DNA of 64,000 nt from Sporobolomyces roseus (taxonomy: Eukaryota > Basidiomycota > Microbotryomycetes > Sporidiobolales > Sporidiobolaceae): assembly GCA_016617785.1 (NCBI GenBank), contig JADILM010000006.1, positions 1,364,001-1,428,000 on the forward strand. The letters run 5' to 3'. The notes under the pieces were generated by a model, which worked only from the letters and a program-made list of their open reading frames with translations, had not been told where the DNA came from and ran no database searches. This document shows positions 1-15,701 of the stretch, piece by piece. Positions within the stretch are counted from its first letter, which is position 1. Each line of letters opens with the position of its first letter. A program made the position numbers and the translations under genes.

Positions 1-918
1 GAAATGAACTTGAGAGTGAGCTTGTTGGGAGAGAGTCCGAAACATATTAGACCGTTATCGGAGGCGAGAGCTATAGAGTCGGGCGCAAACTTCTTGAGTG
101 AAGGTGTAAGTCTCAATTCCTTTTGGTAAGTCGCTTGAGGGGAGAAGCTTGCGGTCAGGCGAAAGAAACGAACGGAAACTGATTTGATCGTCGGAAAACA
201 GTTCTTGTTTACAGTAGCAGCTACAATCAGTTCGTTTATCCTCCTTACCATCCCTCATCATTCTCTCGAGCACCTGGCTCACGAAAATCGCCGTGAACAG
301 TCATAGGAGAGACGTATCGATCAAGTCTGAAAGAATCGAAACGACGGGATCAAGTTCGAGAATCGCTGATAACGCACGAGATGGAGATTGAGGAGCTGAG
401 GGAACGACTGAAGGATGTTGAATTGAGTTGCGAGGGGGAGAAAGAGCGAGGGAAAGAACTGAGTTCGATTCTGGAAGAGGTGCGTTTCATCTTCGCTCGA
501 TCCAATCTGACGACTTGAGCTGACTCAGCGGCATTGAATTGTGCAGGTCGTGATGATAGGACTTAAAGGAGGGTTTGCAAGAGCACGAGTGACGGCGGAA
601 GAAGTAGAGGACGATCGGGACAATTGGGAAAGGCACTTGAGAGTGGGTGAATTGGCTAGACGGTTTGGAACACATGAGAGGGTGCTGAGGGACGAGGACG
701 AGGAAGAGGAGGCGGATGTACCGATACCGAAAAAGGTTGAAGATGTAGGAAAGGGGAGAAGAGCAGAATTAGTGAGGAAGGCGGATGAAGAGGAACCGAT
801 TGTACTCGAGCAGAAAACGGATACGGAGGATGAGCGGATACCAAAGCTGAAAGGGGAAGCTGAAGCGGGTGCGAAGGTGACAGGGAACGGAACGGAGTTG
901 GAGTCGAAATCGCAATAG
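1..918 (+). CDS. Coiled-coil protein, C-terminal part (5' end outside window)
   Basis: Reading frame 1 is open from the first base to a donor after about position 111. A further coding stretch from about 307 joins an ATG-containing segment (381-480), which splices over 481-546 (GTGCGT donor, CTGAC branch, TGCAG acceptor) into a last exon ending in TAG at 916-918. The visible protein is rich in Glu, Lys and Arg and starts with heptad-like residues (MEIEELRERL...), so it should form a coiled coil, followed by a very acidic tail. The junction between 112 and 306 is uncertain. I do not recognise the family and give no function; that it is the end of a real gene is well supported by the spliced frame. 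Confidence 0.55.
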
Positions 919-1165
919 ACACGTTCGCCTAGGATCACATCTCACATTGACGACAGAATATTGAGAGAATCGCCATTGATCGCAACGGCTATCGTCCCAC
1001 CGAGTGAAAGAGAGAAATAACGGAAATTTGCTTTGCGAAAGAATGCTGAACGAGACCACTACAGAACGATAATCAACCCACTCCTCACTGATCTATCTCC
1101 CTCGTGCTCTACCTACGATGCTTTTGTTGGTGTTACATTGTCTACTGTCACTTGGTTAGAGACTC

Positions 1166-5210
<4,045 letters not shown>

Positions 5211-5364
5211 CTTTCAAGGGTCGGTAGGGGGTGTAAGGAGCGTGTATAGAGAGTCTCTTTGCTATGGTTCGTTTGAGGGTGCAAGTTGTTGGCGAGAGGC
5301 AGACCTTTGAAATATTTCTCAAGTTCAACTTTCTCATCAACTTCATCCACAAACTCAAGATAGT

Positions 5365-5853
5365 ATGTTTGGAGCATTCAAAGCCTCACCAATAACCTCA
5401 GTCGGTCTCCTATGGTACGCTGCTCCTCTCCCTCCGTTCTCCTCCTTACTTTCTCTCGTTTCATCTCCATTCACTCATCCCTCCCTCTCTTCAACTCGAA
5501 CAGGAAGATGCCTTACCGTTTATCAAAGACGAGAAAGTTCCGTCAACGACTGAGGTTAAAGTCGGTCGATTCAGTCATTGCTACTTTATCTTCTTCGCTA
5601 CCTCAAAATTCAATCACTCCTATCGCTTCACTCGTAAGTCGCACCTCCTTTCTTAGCCGCTCTCTATACAATGTGCTAACATGTTGAGATCCACTCACAG
5701 GTACAAGCGCACGAGTTACCGACAGAACAAGAAATGAGACCGAAAGATAAATACACCACTTTCTCAAGGAAGGAGACTGGATACAGGAAAGGGATTCACA
5801 AGGTTCCCCAATGGACCAAAGTGACGGATAGATTGAACCCAAAGGGATTCTAG
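5365..5853 (+). CDS. MRPL31: Mitochondrial ribosomal protein mL60 (yeast MRPL31)
   Basis: Large-subunit mitochondrial ribosomal protein of fungi. Three exons, 5365-5414, 5504-5633 and 5701-5853, give 110 residues in a single frame. The spliced N-terminus reads MFGAFKASP...GLLW followed by KMPYRLSK, and the C-terminus has [26 protein letters not shown]. Both blocks match the yeast family (GLLWKIPWRMS; KDKYWTF...GYRKGIHRVPKWTK). The protein is very basic, as expected for ribosomal RNA contact. Length is close to the yeast protein (about 131). It is head-to-head with the Ca2+ pump, with 154 bp between starts, so the two share a promoter region. Confidence 0.93.
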
Positions 5854-6081
5854 GTGGAAGGTGGTACTGTCGTTCTTTCAAGACTTTTGATTTAATGTAT
5901 TGTACTCTATCTCGCATCGTTTGCCTCTCACGGATCCAGCGGGGTTTGATGGTTGAATCGCCAGCCTGGCTCTTTCTCAGCGCTGTCTCTCTCGTCAGAC
6001 AAAGTCATTTAGAAGGAGAGAAACTGCAAAAAAAATCTAGCTTTGTTTTTGCATTCCCTCTTCCTCGTCTCGTTTCCTCCC

Positions 6082-7375
6082 CTAGAACAGCATGACCTTC
6101 ATTTTCCCTTCCCTCAACCTCGTCATAACCTTCTCACATCCCAACAACTTGAACAAATCGCTCCTCGCGTCCGGTAAATCCAATAGACTTCTCTTTTTCG
6201 AATCCAAATGACTCGTATCGAGGATCAAATGTGAGAGATGCGTCAACTTTAACGAATCTATACGAACGAGTTTGAGTGAGTGGAGAGCTGGAGGAGGAGA
6301 AAGGGACAGAGAGCGTACCGGTCTCGTTCAAAAGCTTTTCAATTCGATTTGGAGTTCCTACTGCGATTCCAACGAAAGTCTTGTTCAAGTATTCAGCATG
6401 TTCATTCAGTTTGAAGTGCTGTTGCGTTCGAAAGAAGTCCGATATATCAGCTGGCAGCGAAGGTGATACAAAGTGCGAGAGTTCGAAAGTACTTTGGCAA
6501 ATAATTTCCCAACATCGATAATTGTTCCATCTTTCTCTTTCTTCCTGAACGTCTTGACGTCCCTACACAGATCTGCCACCCTCAAAGCTGCTCCAGATAG
6601 TACGATGACTCGAGGAGATCCTGGAGCTTTGGGCATTTTACCCAAAGTCGTGCACGCAGTTGGAATCGCTGCAACGGAGTAAAGAGAAGTCGCGTCAGTT
6701 TGGAGCGTGAGGAGCGCAGGGGAGGGAGCAAACATACCTTCTTTCATATAGGTCAAGAGTGATTTCCGAGAGTCTAAAGGAACCGATGAAGTGTCTAGAA
6801 ACATAGTTTCTGATCTCTCGCAATCCTCTTCTTCTTCATCAGTTCCTCGTTTCTCCTTCCCTCAATAAGGTCAATCGAGACGTACGATTCATCCTAACCT
6901 CGTCCAATTCCAACCCAGACAGATCCTTCAACACTTTGCCTTGTTTCTCACTGAACCTATCCAATACGACTTCCAACGGTAAAATCGCCGTATCATCCAT
7001 TTTCCCTTCTTCCTCCTCTTCCTTCCCTCCTCCCAGCAGGCCCAATTCCTCCAATTTCGCAGTCTTCTTCAACTTGGACGCTTGCTTCTTCTTGTCTTTT
7101 TTAGCTTTTTTGGATTCTGCAGAGAGAGGTTCATTCGATGAAGGTGCTGGTCGTTTCTTGCTAGGTTCTGATTCGTCAGGTGACAAGTAGGCTTCTACAT
7201 CGTCGCCTGCTGTTGGAGAAGGTCCTTCATCGTTGTCATCTGGAGAGAGGTAAGAGTCGTCTAAGAGAAGATTATCATCTAAATCATCTCCACCTAGTTC
7301 TACTGTAGGTTTCGGTTGCTCTATTGGTTTGGGTTTTGAATGACTAGGTTTCGACTTCTTTGAAGGTGGTGGCAT
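6082..7375 (-). CDS. CMS1: CMS1-like 90S pre-ribosome protein
   Basis: Nucleolar factor associated with the U3 snoRNP/90S pre-ribosome. The N-terminal third (from ATG 7375) is low-complexity: Lys/Ser/Pro, acidic DDLDDNLLLDDS, then a Lys-rich patch that should act as nuclear localisation signal. The conserved part begins with EVVLDRFSEKQGKVLKDLSGLELDE and continues with MFLDTSS, VIVLSGAALRVADLCRDVK, VGKLFAKHFKL and GIAVGTPNRIEKLL, all characteristic of the Cms1 family. It ends near DLFKLLGCEKV...MKVMLF. Several 60-80 nt introns. It is divergent from DAD2 with only 78 bp between the two start codons. Family assignment is confident; the exact exon borders are not all checked. Confidence 0.85.
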
Positions 7376-7453
7376 ATTTCGTAGAGTGAATGGTAGAGAA
7401 TCAAGAAGCGACTCCTCTCTCTAGATTCTGTTGCTTCAACCTTAACCGAAACC
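7376..7453. promoter_or_regulatory. Shared divergent promoter of CMS1 and DAD2
   Basis: Only 78 bp separate the two divergent start codons, so both promoters and both 5' leaders must fit here or overlap the coding regions. No specific motif is claimed. Confidence 0.5.
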
Positions 7454-8007
7454 ATGTCATATCGTCAATCCCTCTATCCTGGAGCATCCCTATCCTCCTC
7501 TTCAGCTACTCCCTCAGCATCAGCAGTCTCGAACCTATCAGACAAACAAAGACAAGTTCAACATTTTCATCAAATTCATCAACACTCTCAAAACCTCTTA
7601 CAACTCTACAAATCTTATGCAGACAAGTATAATGTACTCGTAGGTGGATCAGAATGTATGTTACGCCCTTCATTTCAACGGGATCGCGTCGAGTCGCTCA
7701 TTTCGCTTTCTGTGTCTTTCGACAGCCGTGGGAGATGTAGTCGAACATTGGCAAAACGTTTTCAGATCTACTTCACTAGCACTAGGTGAGTCTCTCTCTC
7801 TACGCGTCTCATTCGTCGTGAAGCGTTAATTGAGTTTGGTCGTGACTTTTCGCAGGTTCGATTCAAGATCAGAAACAAGCATTATCTACTCCTGATACAC
7901 CAGCACAAGAGGTGCAGCTACCGAAAGGAAGTATGCCCGATCAGTTGGTGAGGATACCGGTCAAGGCAGAGGAAGGGGTGTCAATCGAGGAGGAAGGATC
8001 AGAGTGA
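7454..8007 (+). CDS. DAD2: DASH/Dam1 complex subunit DAD2
   Basis: Outer-kinetochore protein of the fungal DASH ring that couples chromosomes to microtubules. Exons 7454-7655, 7726-7785 and 7856-8007 give 137 residues in one frame. A Ser-rich N-terminus is followed by a helical segment LSDKQRQVQHFHQIHQHS...LLQLYKSYADKYNVLVGG and the family signature VGDVVEHWQNVFRSTSLA (compare VxxVLxNWxxVxR in Dad2). The tail is acidic and Pro-rich. Length is typical (100-140). Identification rests on that signature and overall layout. Confidence 0.8.
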
Positions 8008-8430
8008 AACGAGTCGGTGATACAAGTGTGAAGAGCAGGAGAGCGATGAGACGGTGCCGACCATAGGCGACAATCTGATGGTCTTCGAGAGACTTAGACG
8101 GCGGAGAAAAGCGCGAGACTTTCATTGCGCTGTCTAGCTGAGTTCTGTTTCCTTACTATGTTGTTTTCTCTTTGCTTGTACTCCTCCCTTGTTGTATTCA
8201 GTCCTTAACTTTCCCTTTTACAGACGAATAAATCTCTTCGATGCGACGATCCCTCGAGCAGAGACATGCGAGAGAGACAGAAGAAAGAAACAGATGGGTA
8301 AAATTCAAAAGGGTATCATTCGTTTCGTTGGCTGCTACAATTCTATCTTATCGAGTCAAAGGTCAAAAGTGTCTCTACATGAATCTAGGTATATCGAATA
8401 AAGTATCATGCTCCAGTGTCCATCTTTCAT
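8008..8430. other. Convergent intergenic region
   Basis: About 420 bp between the ends of DAD2 and the 5-phosphatase gene. It must hold both 3' UTRs and polyadenylation signals. Open frames here are short and lack family features; I see no gene. Confidence 0.6.
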
Positions 8431-11400
8431 TCAGAATCCCTCGTAATACTGCTTCGCTTCTTCCAAAACCATTCTCTCGACTCCTTTCCAACTCCTCTCA
8501 ATTTCGTTCCACACCAAAGCTCTCTTCTCGGGTACGATCGATTTGATCTGAAGGTCGAATGCGGCAGAGATGGGTCGGTGGTCCGATACGTTCACTTCGT
8601 AGCGTGAGTAGTGGAGAGGAGTGACTTTATCCGCTCGATCAGCGCCTGATCAAATAGATCGAGGGCGTCAGTTTGCGCGCAGATGGGGGAGGAGAGAGGA
8701 GAGGAGAGGAGAGGAGAGGAGACGTACGGTAGAGGATTCGATCACACCATGCTGGAATACGTCGTTTTGCAGACGAATCGTAATTATCCGTACCTGTACA
8801 GTACTTGGTACCCCTCAGTAAACGGCGAAACTGAGACTGAGAGGGTTTGAGAACTGACCTGGATCATATTTGTATGTAGGAGGGAAATCTATTGTCGGTT
8901 CTCTGAAGGATCTCAATCGGAAAGTTTGGTTCGTTGCGAGTTGTTTCGTTAATTGATCGTGAGGTAAAAGTGAACAAGCTTGACCCGAAGCGATTGCAGA
9001 AATGACGAAATCTCTTCTTGCGTCGATCTACGTGGAAAGTAAATTAGTCTGTGAACGAGGGAGGGAGAAGGGAGAAGTGACGAACTCGATAGTTGAGATC
9101 ACCACTCAAGATGGTGAGTTCGTGATCAAAGACGTTGGTGCCGCTTGCGCCAGGAGAGTAGGCACCGAAAGAGGATGATTCGAGGTTCGAGAATGATGCT
9201 TTGTCTTCGAGAATGTCGACTAGATCTCGGTTTCGTTGTCGAGAGTGAGAGTGCCCAGCGGCGAGATGAACGTTGATGAAGCAGAGTGATGTATCGTCGA
9301 TCACGAAGCCTAGCGAAGGCAGGAATGGTAAGTTCAAATATAGGGATGGCGAGAGGAAAGGAGGGAAACGAACGAGACAGAATCGCTCCTTTGTTTCCAT
9401 ATCGTCCTCCCATTCCAGTCTTGACCGTGATGAGTGAGATATCTCGTAGTCTATCGGCTTCTCTCGTCTTGACAAAGATGCAAGAGAAGAGCTGTTCGTG
9501 ATGGTAACCCGTGAGCTTTTCGTCTCGAGACAGGGCAAAGAAGATTGACTCACTCCAACCATATCTCCGACATGAACTACAGTGTATGGCTCTTCTGGAG
9601 GCATTGCGAGTCGAACTGCTTGGACTAACTTGTCGTGCCATTGTCGGTAAGCTGACGAAACGCCGCTTGACAGCTTGTCGCTCGTTTTCTTCTTGCTCAG
9701 TAGCATCGATTCTATCGGAGGGAGAAGTCAGCTCAGCGTCGCGATGAACGAAAGCGTGGACCCGACATACTGGCAGTCAGTTTCTTATCTTCGAGATCAA
9801 TCTGCGCGATCGCAAAAGAGGGTCAATTACGTTCTCATCTGACAACTTCAAGCGACTCACCATCTCCTGAAATCCGAACGAAATGATATCTGGACTATTT
9901 GCACTATGCAGAGCGTTCTTGAGGAATTCCAGATTGTCCATCGTTCCAACGAGATCGTGAGGTCTCGAAGCATCGATATTCCATGAGACGCAAAGTGCTC
10001 GAATCGATCGGAAGGTGCAGAAATCGGGCTGTCGAAGATGTAGTTCGTGATCTGTCGTTGCAAGTTTCATTTAGATTTATCGTCAAAAGAAGTGAAGAAA
10101 GGACATCGTACCGAGCCAGTCATCTCGCAAGAATCCATCCCACAAACAGATCTCATCGGCCGTCGCACTCGCTACTTGCAGTATCTCCTCCTGTTCTCGA
10201 TCAATCCAGAGAGAGAGATCAGCTCGAGTCCGACTGAAGCGAGAAGAGAGTGTAACAGCTCACCGTCCACAGAGCTGAAGGATCGACAACTAAGCTGATC
10301 ACGGGATCTTTGTGTGCTTTCCAAGCTTTGAGTACCGTCCAAGGTTCTTTATCGACATCGTAAACATAGATAGAGCCTGTTCGATATCCAGCCCACAAGT
10401 ATCGCTTGACTCCGACTAAAGCTGAGATGCTGTAAGGCGAGAGACGTTGAACGAGAGTGCAAGTGTAGGTAGTCCGATCCCAAACTGAGACGTATCCATT
10501 GTCGTGCCCGAGGAAGACGAGGTTTGGTTGAGAGGGAACGATGGCTGATGCCGTGACAGCTCCAATGATACCAGCTGATTCGGGGGTGACGAGTGGTCGA
10601 GGAAGAAGAGAAAAGGGTCTGACTCCGGTAGGATCGAATGCTCGAATTTGAGGACTTCGCATTGATACTGCAGTCGATCCTTGTTTCGTCACTGGTCCGG
10701 AAGAAGTCCAAAGCTCTTCACCGACGAGAGCTGCGAAGGTTTGTTTGTCCGGGACTCGTTGTTGGCGACTAGGTCCTCCTAGTAACGCTGCTCGACCATC
10801 GTCCGCCTCTGGAAAGTACTGACACTTCCCTGAATCGTCGAGAGTGAGCATAGCTCGTCCTATTCGGAAGATGTGCGATACTGGATGAGCGTGAAGGTTT
10901 GTTCGGATTTGGGTGATGACTCGTTCCGCCGTATCGAATTCGTAGATGTGCCCTTCTTTCGTGCCCGCCCAAACGTATCGACCATCCTCTTCCGGGCTGC
11001 TGACACCGGCGGCGCGGAACTCGAGCGAGAGGAATTTGTGCTTGTCATTCTCGATCGTGATTTCGTCAGCAAGTCCTGTGCTCGCTGGTCTCCAAATATG
11101 GATTCGATGGTGACCAGTCACGACTTGATGACCTCGTATCGCGAACGAGTAAAAGTGGTTCGAAGAGCGGATCGCTTTGCGTTGACGAAGAGTTGGAGGT
11201 CGTCGATTGGCGAAAGTTGCATCGGGGAATTCCTGAGCTCTCGCTGCCGCTTCGTCGAGTTCTTCTTCATCGCTCGAGGCATCTCCAGCGATAGTCGGAG
11301 CTCGTGGGATGACCTTGTCCGTAGCATTGATGGTTCGAGTCGGAGGAGGAGGAGGGATGTAAGGGGTAGAAGAAGCGGTTGGAGTACGAGAGTTTGTCGG

Positions 11401-12666
11401 AGAGATTGGTCGAGGAGGAACGTTTGAGCGGAGAGGGAGGGCAGGAGGTTTACTCGTGGTGGCCGCAGGAGGGATCGTACCGGCACGAGGTGGAAGTTGG
11501 GGAGTAGGAGGGGCAGGAGAACCATTCGAGATGGAATTGGCGGGAGATCTCGTAAAGACGACAGAATCGCCGAGAGTCGGAGCTAGAGTAGAGGAGCCAT
11601 TGGTCGAAGTCGACGATCCCGTACCAGATCGAGCTGGAAGCGCTGGAGGAGGGGCAGGAACGATGCGAAGAACGGGTTCGGTATCGGAATGGACTGGAAT
11701 TGTCGGTCGAGGAGGAATGGCTGGTCGATCCCTTGCTGACTTTGGCAGAGTCGCTTCTTCATCTTCATCAGAGCTCGTGTATGTCGAGTCTGATGAGACC
11801 TCCTCGTCCTCCTCCGTGGCTTGACTTGCAACCTCGTCGACTTCTGATTCTTGAGTTGAGCCAGGTCGACGAACATGATCGAAGGGGTCGTGTTCTTCCG
11901 CGAGAGTTTCATGAGATGAGGCCGCAGGAGTCGATGCGGACGAATTGAAACGGCTTGCTAGACTTTTGACGGAGAGAGTAGGGGACGAAGGTTCAGGTTC
12001 ATCGAGAGTCTGAGGTTGTAGAGTGCCGAGAGTAGGGACGATTGGGGTTGTGGGATCACTTGGAGAGTCGGGAGGCGGATTGACGAAGCTGACAGAGGAT
12101 TTGTGACGAGAGATAGGAGGAGGGGGAGCTTTGCGATATGAAGTGGTTGAACGAACGAGATTTTGCGGTCGACTATCGACGGGAACGGTTGGCGGAAGGT
12201 TCTCGTCCCTCACTCTGTCTTGCGAGCTGCTCTGTTGTAAGGCGACACTGGCGGTTCGAGTGAGGATGCTAGGTTTGGGAGGAGGAGGAGGTCTTTTGAT
12301 GGCTTTTGGTGTTGGAGGAACCGGTTCATCGTCTTGTCCCTCATCATCCGCCATTGTGCTTCCATTCGCGCTGTGCCAGCTCTCTTGTGACCCATTCGTA
12401 GACCTTGAAGCGTCTCCCCTCTTCATCTGCACAGCATAATTTCCCTCCTTTGAACCATCTCTCTTCAACTCTGCTCCCTTACTTGGTATCGCTGGACGAG
12501 CCGAATGGAGTGAGGCTGGTTTGAGAGTCGGAAGCTGGAAAGGAGTCGAAGAGGAAGGATTTGGTGATGAAACGGGAGAAGGGGAAGTTGAACCACTAGT
12601 CGAGAGTTGTTCAAATCTAGCGCGTATTGAAGATACGGAACTTGCAGGAGAATTCTCTGGATCCAT
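8431..12666 (-). CDS. Inositol polyphosphate 5-phosphatase with N-terminal WD40-like propeller
   Basis: Removes the 5-phosphate from inositol phosphates or phosphoinositides. The first exon (12666 to about 10268) encodes about 400 disordered residues rich in Pro, Ser and Thr with PPPP and PxLPxR motifs likely to bind SH3 domains. A propeller-like region follows (RIHIWRPASTG, GTKEGHIYEFDTAERV, GHDNGYVSVWDRTTYTC, GYRTGSIYVYDVD). Later exons hold the catalytic domain: SWNIDASRP, DIISFGFQEMV, FINVHLAAGHSHSRQRN, TILSGDLNYR and PAWCDRILYR, then VSDHRPI near the C-terminus. These are the hallmark 5-phosphatase motifs with catalytic residues present. The propeller plus phosphatase layout resembles the plant WD40-5PTases and related fungal proteins. 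ATG 12666 was chosen because the frame upstream has only a TTG before it. Confidence 0.9.
8688..8724. repeat. (GGAGA)n microsatellite in a 5-phosphatase intron
   Basis: Five to six near-perfect copies of a purine-rich pentamer lie inside an intron of the minus-strand gene; on the transcript this is a pyrimidine tract upstream of an acceptor. Confidence 0.7.
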
Positions 12667-13250
12667 ACTCAATGGATCAGATGAGTCGGATCTTGTTGTT
12701 GAGAGCGCGAAAGAGGAGGATCAGCAACCGATGACCGAATTGAGATGGTAGAAGAGAGAGAGAGGCTTACCCTTCGCTAGACGAGCTGTCCGTACAATGT
12801 AGTGAGACTGAACCAATACGAGGCGGGAATGGTGAAGTGTCGATTGAAAGTAAAGGGGAACTCATCCTTTCCGTTCCGTTTCGCAAGTCTGAGAGTTGAG
12901 TTTCTGACAAAAAGGGTTGCGTTCGAGATAGGAGCGGGGTCAGCTTCTAAGAGAAGCTTGCAGTACCCCAGACCAAGAACGAATGACAACGAACACCGAC
13001 AGAAGGCGAGTATAAAGTTTCCGAAGTCAGTCCATTTCGAAACTCCCTCATTTTCCATTCCTCTACGATCGTTGTTCTTTCGTAACTCGACCGACTTCGA
13101 TCTCACTCTTCCGCTTAGCTTCAAACCAAGTGTTCCATGAGAACAGTACTGTGTGAAGAACCCTGCAGTTGCAAGTTTTTGGGGTTCAACGTTCTATATG
13201 ACTTCGTTGATCTTTCTACAACCGATGAGACTTGAATAACTCGTTCTCGA
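12667..13250. promoter_or_regulatory. Intergenic region: TCP1 3' end and 5-phosphatase promoter
   Basis: 584 bp between two minus-strand genes. It must hold the TCP1 3' UTR and the promoter and leader of the 5-phosphatase gene. The part nearer 12670-12780 is purine-rich on the plus strand, that is pyrimidine-rich on the transcribed strand, as often seen before fungal start codons. No gene or RNA seen. Confidence 0.4.
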
Positions 13251-15435
13251 TCAGTGCCCGTGACCATCATCTCCTCCTTTTTGCTCTGGTGGCACAGTGA
13301 TCTAGAACGAAGAATCGCGTCAGTTTGCGATGAAAAGGCGAGATGAATAAGGAGAAGCGCCAACTCACTCGATCGTCGATGCGAAGTAGAGCAGTGCAAG
13401 CCTCGAGAGCACTCTTCAAACTCTTTACCTTGCTCACCATCGGTTCCAACACACCAGCCTTGACATTATCCCTCACTTCTCCCTTCATCAAATCTAAACC
13501 GTAATATTTGAGTCCTCGCTTGGCATCTCCTGCAGGCGCTGATTGGGCAGCGTTGTGGTACGCTCGAAGCTTCGCAACGAGATCGGTACTGTCTTTGGCG
13601 GCGTTGACGGAGAGGGTCTTCGGGATGACGAGAAGGGCAGCAGCGAATTCAGCTATCGCGAGTTGTTCACGCGAGCCCTGTTGGTCAAAACGAGAGTGAG
13701 TATGTGTTGTCCAAGAACGTGGATGAGATGGAAACGAACGAGAGTGGTTGCAAAGTTCTCGAGGTAGATACTCAAAGCGGTTTCGACAGCTCCTCCTCCG
13801 GGGACGACACTTCCACTTTCCAAAGTTCGCTTAATGGCACAAAGAGAGTCGTGAAGCGCACGTTCCATCTCGTCGAGCAAGAAATCTAGAATTGACTCGA
13901 GCCTGAATCAGTGAGGAATTCAACGCAGAAACAAGTGAGCGAGATGAAGCGTACCGTTCGCACCACGAAGGATGATGGAAGAACTGCTGACGACCTTGGT
14001 ACCCTTTACCAAGATTAACTCATCATCACTGATCCTCTCCTGTACAACCTCTTCCGCAGATCCCAACGAACTCGCCTCGAACGTCTCCTCTCCATCCAAA
14101 TTCGCCAAACTGCTGACCATTGTCGCTCCAGTCGCTTTCGCGATACGACGGAGATCTTCCTTCTTGCATCGACGAACGGCCATCGCTCCAGCTTCGACGA
14201 ACTCCTTGAGGCAGAGATCATCGATACCCTTCGTAGTGAGAATGACGTTGGCTCCAGCAGCGAGAATCTTGCGAATACGTTCGAGAGTGATATCGGATTC
14301 ACTATAGGTAGCGTGAGATCATGATGAGCGATCTGATCTCGAGGATGAGAAAGCGAGAAGAAGTGAATTCATACCGCTTGCGAATAGCTTCGAGTTGTTC
14401 AGGGTCGTCGATAGTGATGTGAACACCGAGGTGCATACGTTGCTTCATCAGGTTCATATCGAGACAAGCGATCTTGGCTCCAGTGACTCGAGTCTTCATA
14501 GCTGTGCGTGGGGTAGCGTCGCTGTTAGTTTACGTCGAGACTTCACTAAAGCTGACATCAGAAGGTACCTTGACTAGCGACGGTACAGTTGAGAGCGTAA
14601 CCCTTGACAAAGATTGATTCGGTAGCACTCTTTCCGTGAGCCTTGAGAACGTTGACAGCCTTGACGGGGTATTTGATATCTCCTCGAGCATTGATCGTCT
14701 TGACAGCGAGCATAGCGTCGACAGCCATGTTCGCAAAGAAAGCGTCGTCGCTGTTGCACACAGAAAGGAATGAGTTCAACGAGATCGAAGAAGGAGAACC
14801 GATCTCTGAGAACTCACGCTCCGATAATTTTACTCGACATGCTGGTCTTGGCGATGTTGATCAAGCACTCCTTTCCAAGTGTATCAACCTTGACACTGAG
14901 TTGTTCCGTCAAGTATCGAACTGCCTCCTTCGCTGCGAGTCGGTAACCGGTAATGACGGTCGTAGGGTGAATCTTGTTCTTGACGAGATCGTTCGCTCGC
15001 TTCAAGAGTTCGGCAGCGACGATGACGACCGAGGTAGTACCATCTCCAACTTCCTTGTCTTGTTGTTGAGCGAGTTCTACGAGAATTCTTCCCGCTGGGT
15101 GTTCAACTTCGATCAATTGAAGAATCGTAGCTCCGTCATTCGAAATCGTAACATCCTACGTTTAGAAGCCAATATATCAGCTGACCATTCGTATGTGCTT
15201 CAAGTCGGGAAAGATAGGATCTCGAAAGAAAGGGAGGGATAATTGGGAAAGAGAAACTGACTCCGATATCGTCAACCATCATCTTGTCCAATCCATGAGG
15301 ACCCAAACTCGTCTTTACGATGTTTGCGATCGCTACTGCCGCTTGAACGTTCTGTTCCCTGACTTCTTCACCAGAAACACGCTCTCCTGAACCGAGCAGC
15401 ATTTGTTGCCTAGGATCCCGTTGGAAGAAAGACAT
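13251..15435 (-). CDS. TCP1: Chaperonin TCP-1 subunit alpha (CCT1)
   Basis: Subunit of the cytosolic CCT/TRiC ring that folds actin, tubulin and WD40 proteins with ATP. Starting at ATG 15435: [45 protein letters not shown], then the nucleotide-binding [13 protein letters not shown]. The alpha-specific apical part follows ([58 protein letters not shown]). The equatorial return contains [27 protein letters not shown] and [14 protein letters not shown]. It ends with acidic/His tail GGDDGHGH, a shortened version of the tail seen in other CCT1 proteins. About eight introns. Divergent from the methyltransferase gene. Confidence 0.96.
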
Positions 15436-15701
15436 GTCGATAGATAGGGGAGATGGGAGGTCTGTAGAGAGGAAGAGGGGTCTACTGGATCAGCCGTAGA
15501 GAGGGAGAGGTGGAGAGGTAGGTGGGAATTGATGAAACTGAATCACAAGTCGTCCTTCGATTGTACGGCTTGTAGGTCGACTGTCTAGTGTTGTTGTATA
15601 CCTGTTGGAACTATACAGAGTCCGAACTGGGTATCGAGAGTGGTTGGTAGCAAGTTGACAGTCTCTCGCTCTTTCTCCTTCCTCCAAATCTCTTAATTTC
15701 T
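15436..15701. promoter_or_regulatory. Divergent promoter, TCP1 / methyltransferase
   Basis: 266 bp between the two start codons; must carry both promoters. The sequence contains pyrimidine tracts on both strands close to each start codon. No specific factor site is claimed. Confidence 0.4.

Noticed and set aside
525..1059. Minus-strand open frames over the first gene
   Set aside because: They are shadows of the spliced plus-strand acidic coding sequence and start at non-ATG codons.
8688..8724. Tandem repeat as a CRISPR or satellite array
   Set aside because: Only a short purine pentamer run inside an intron; no spacers.
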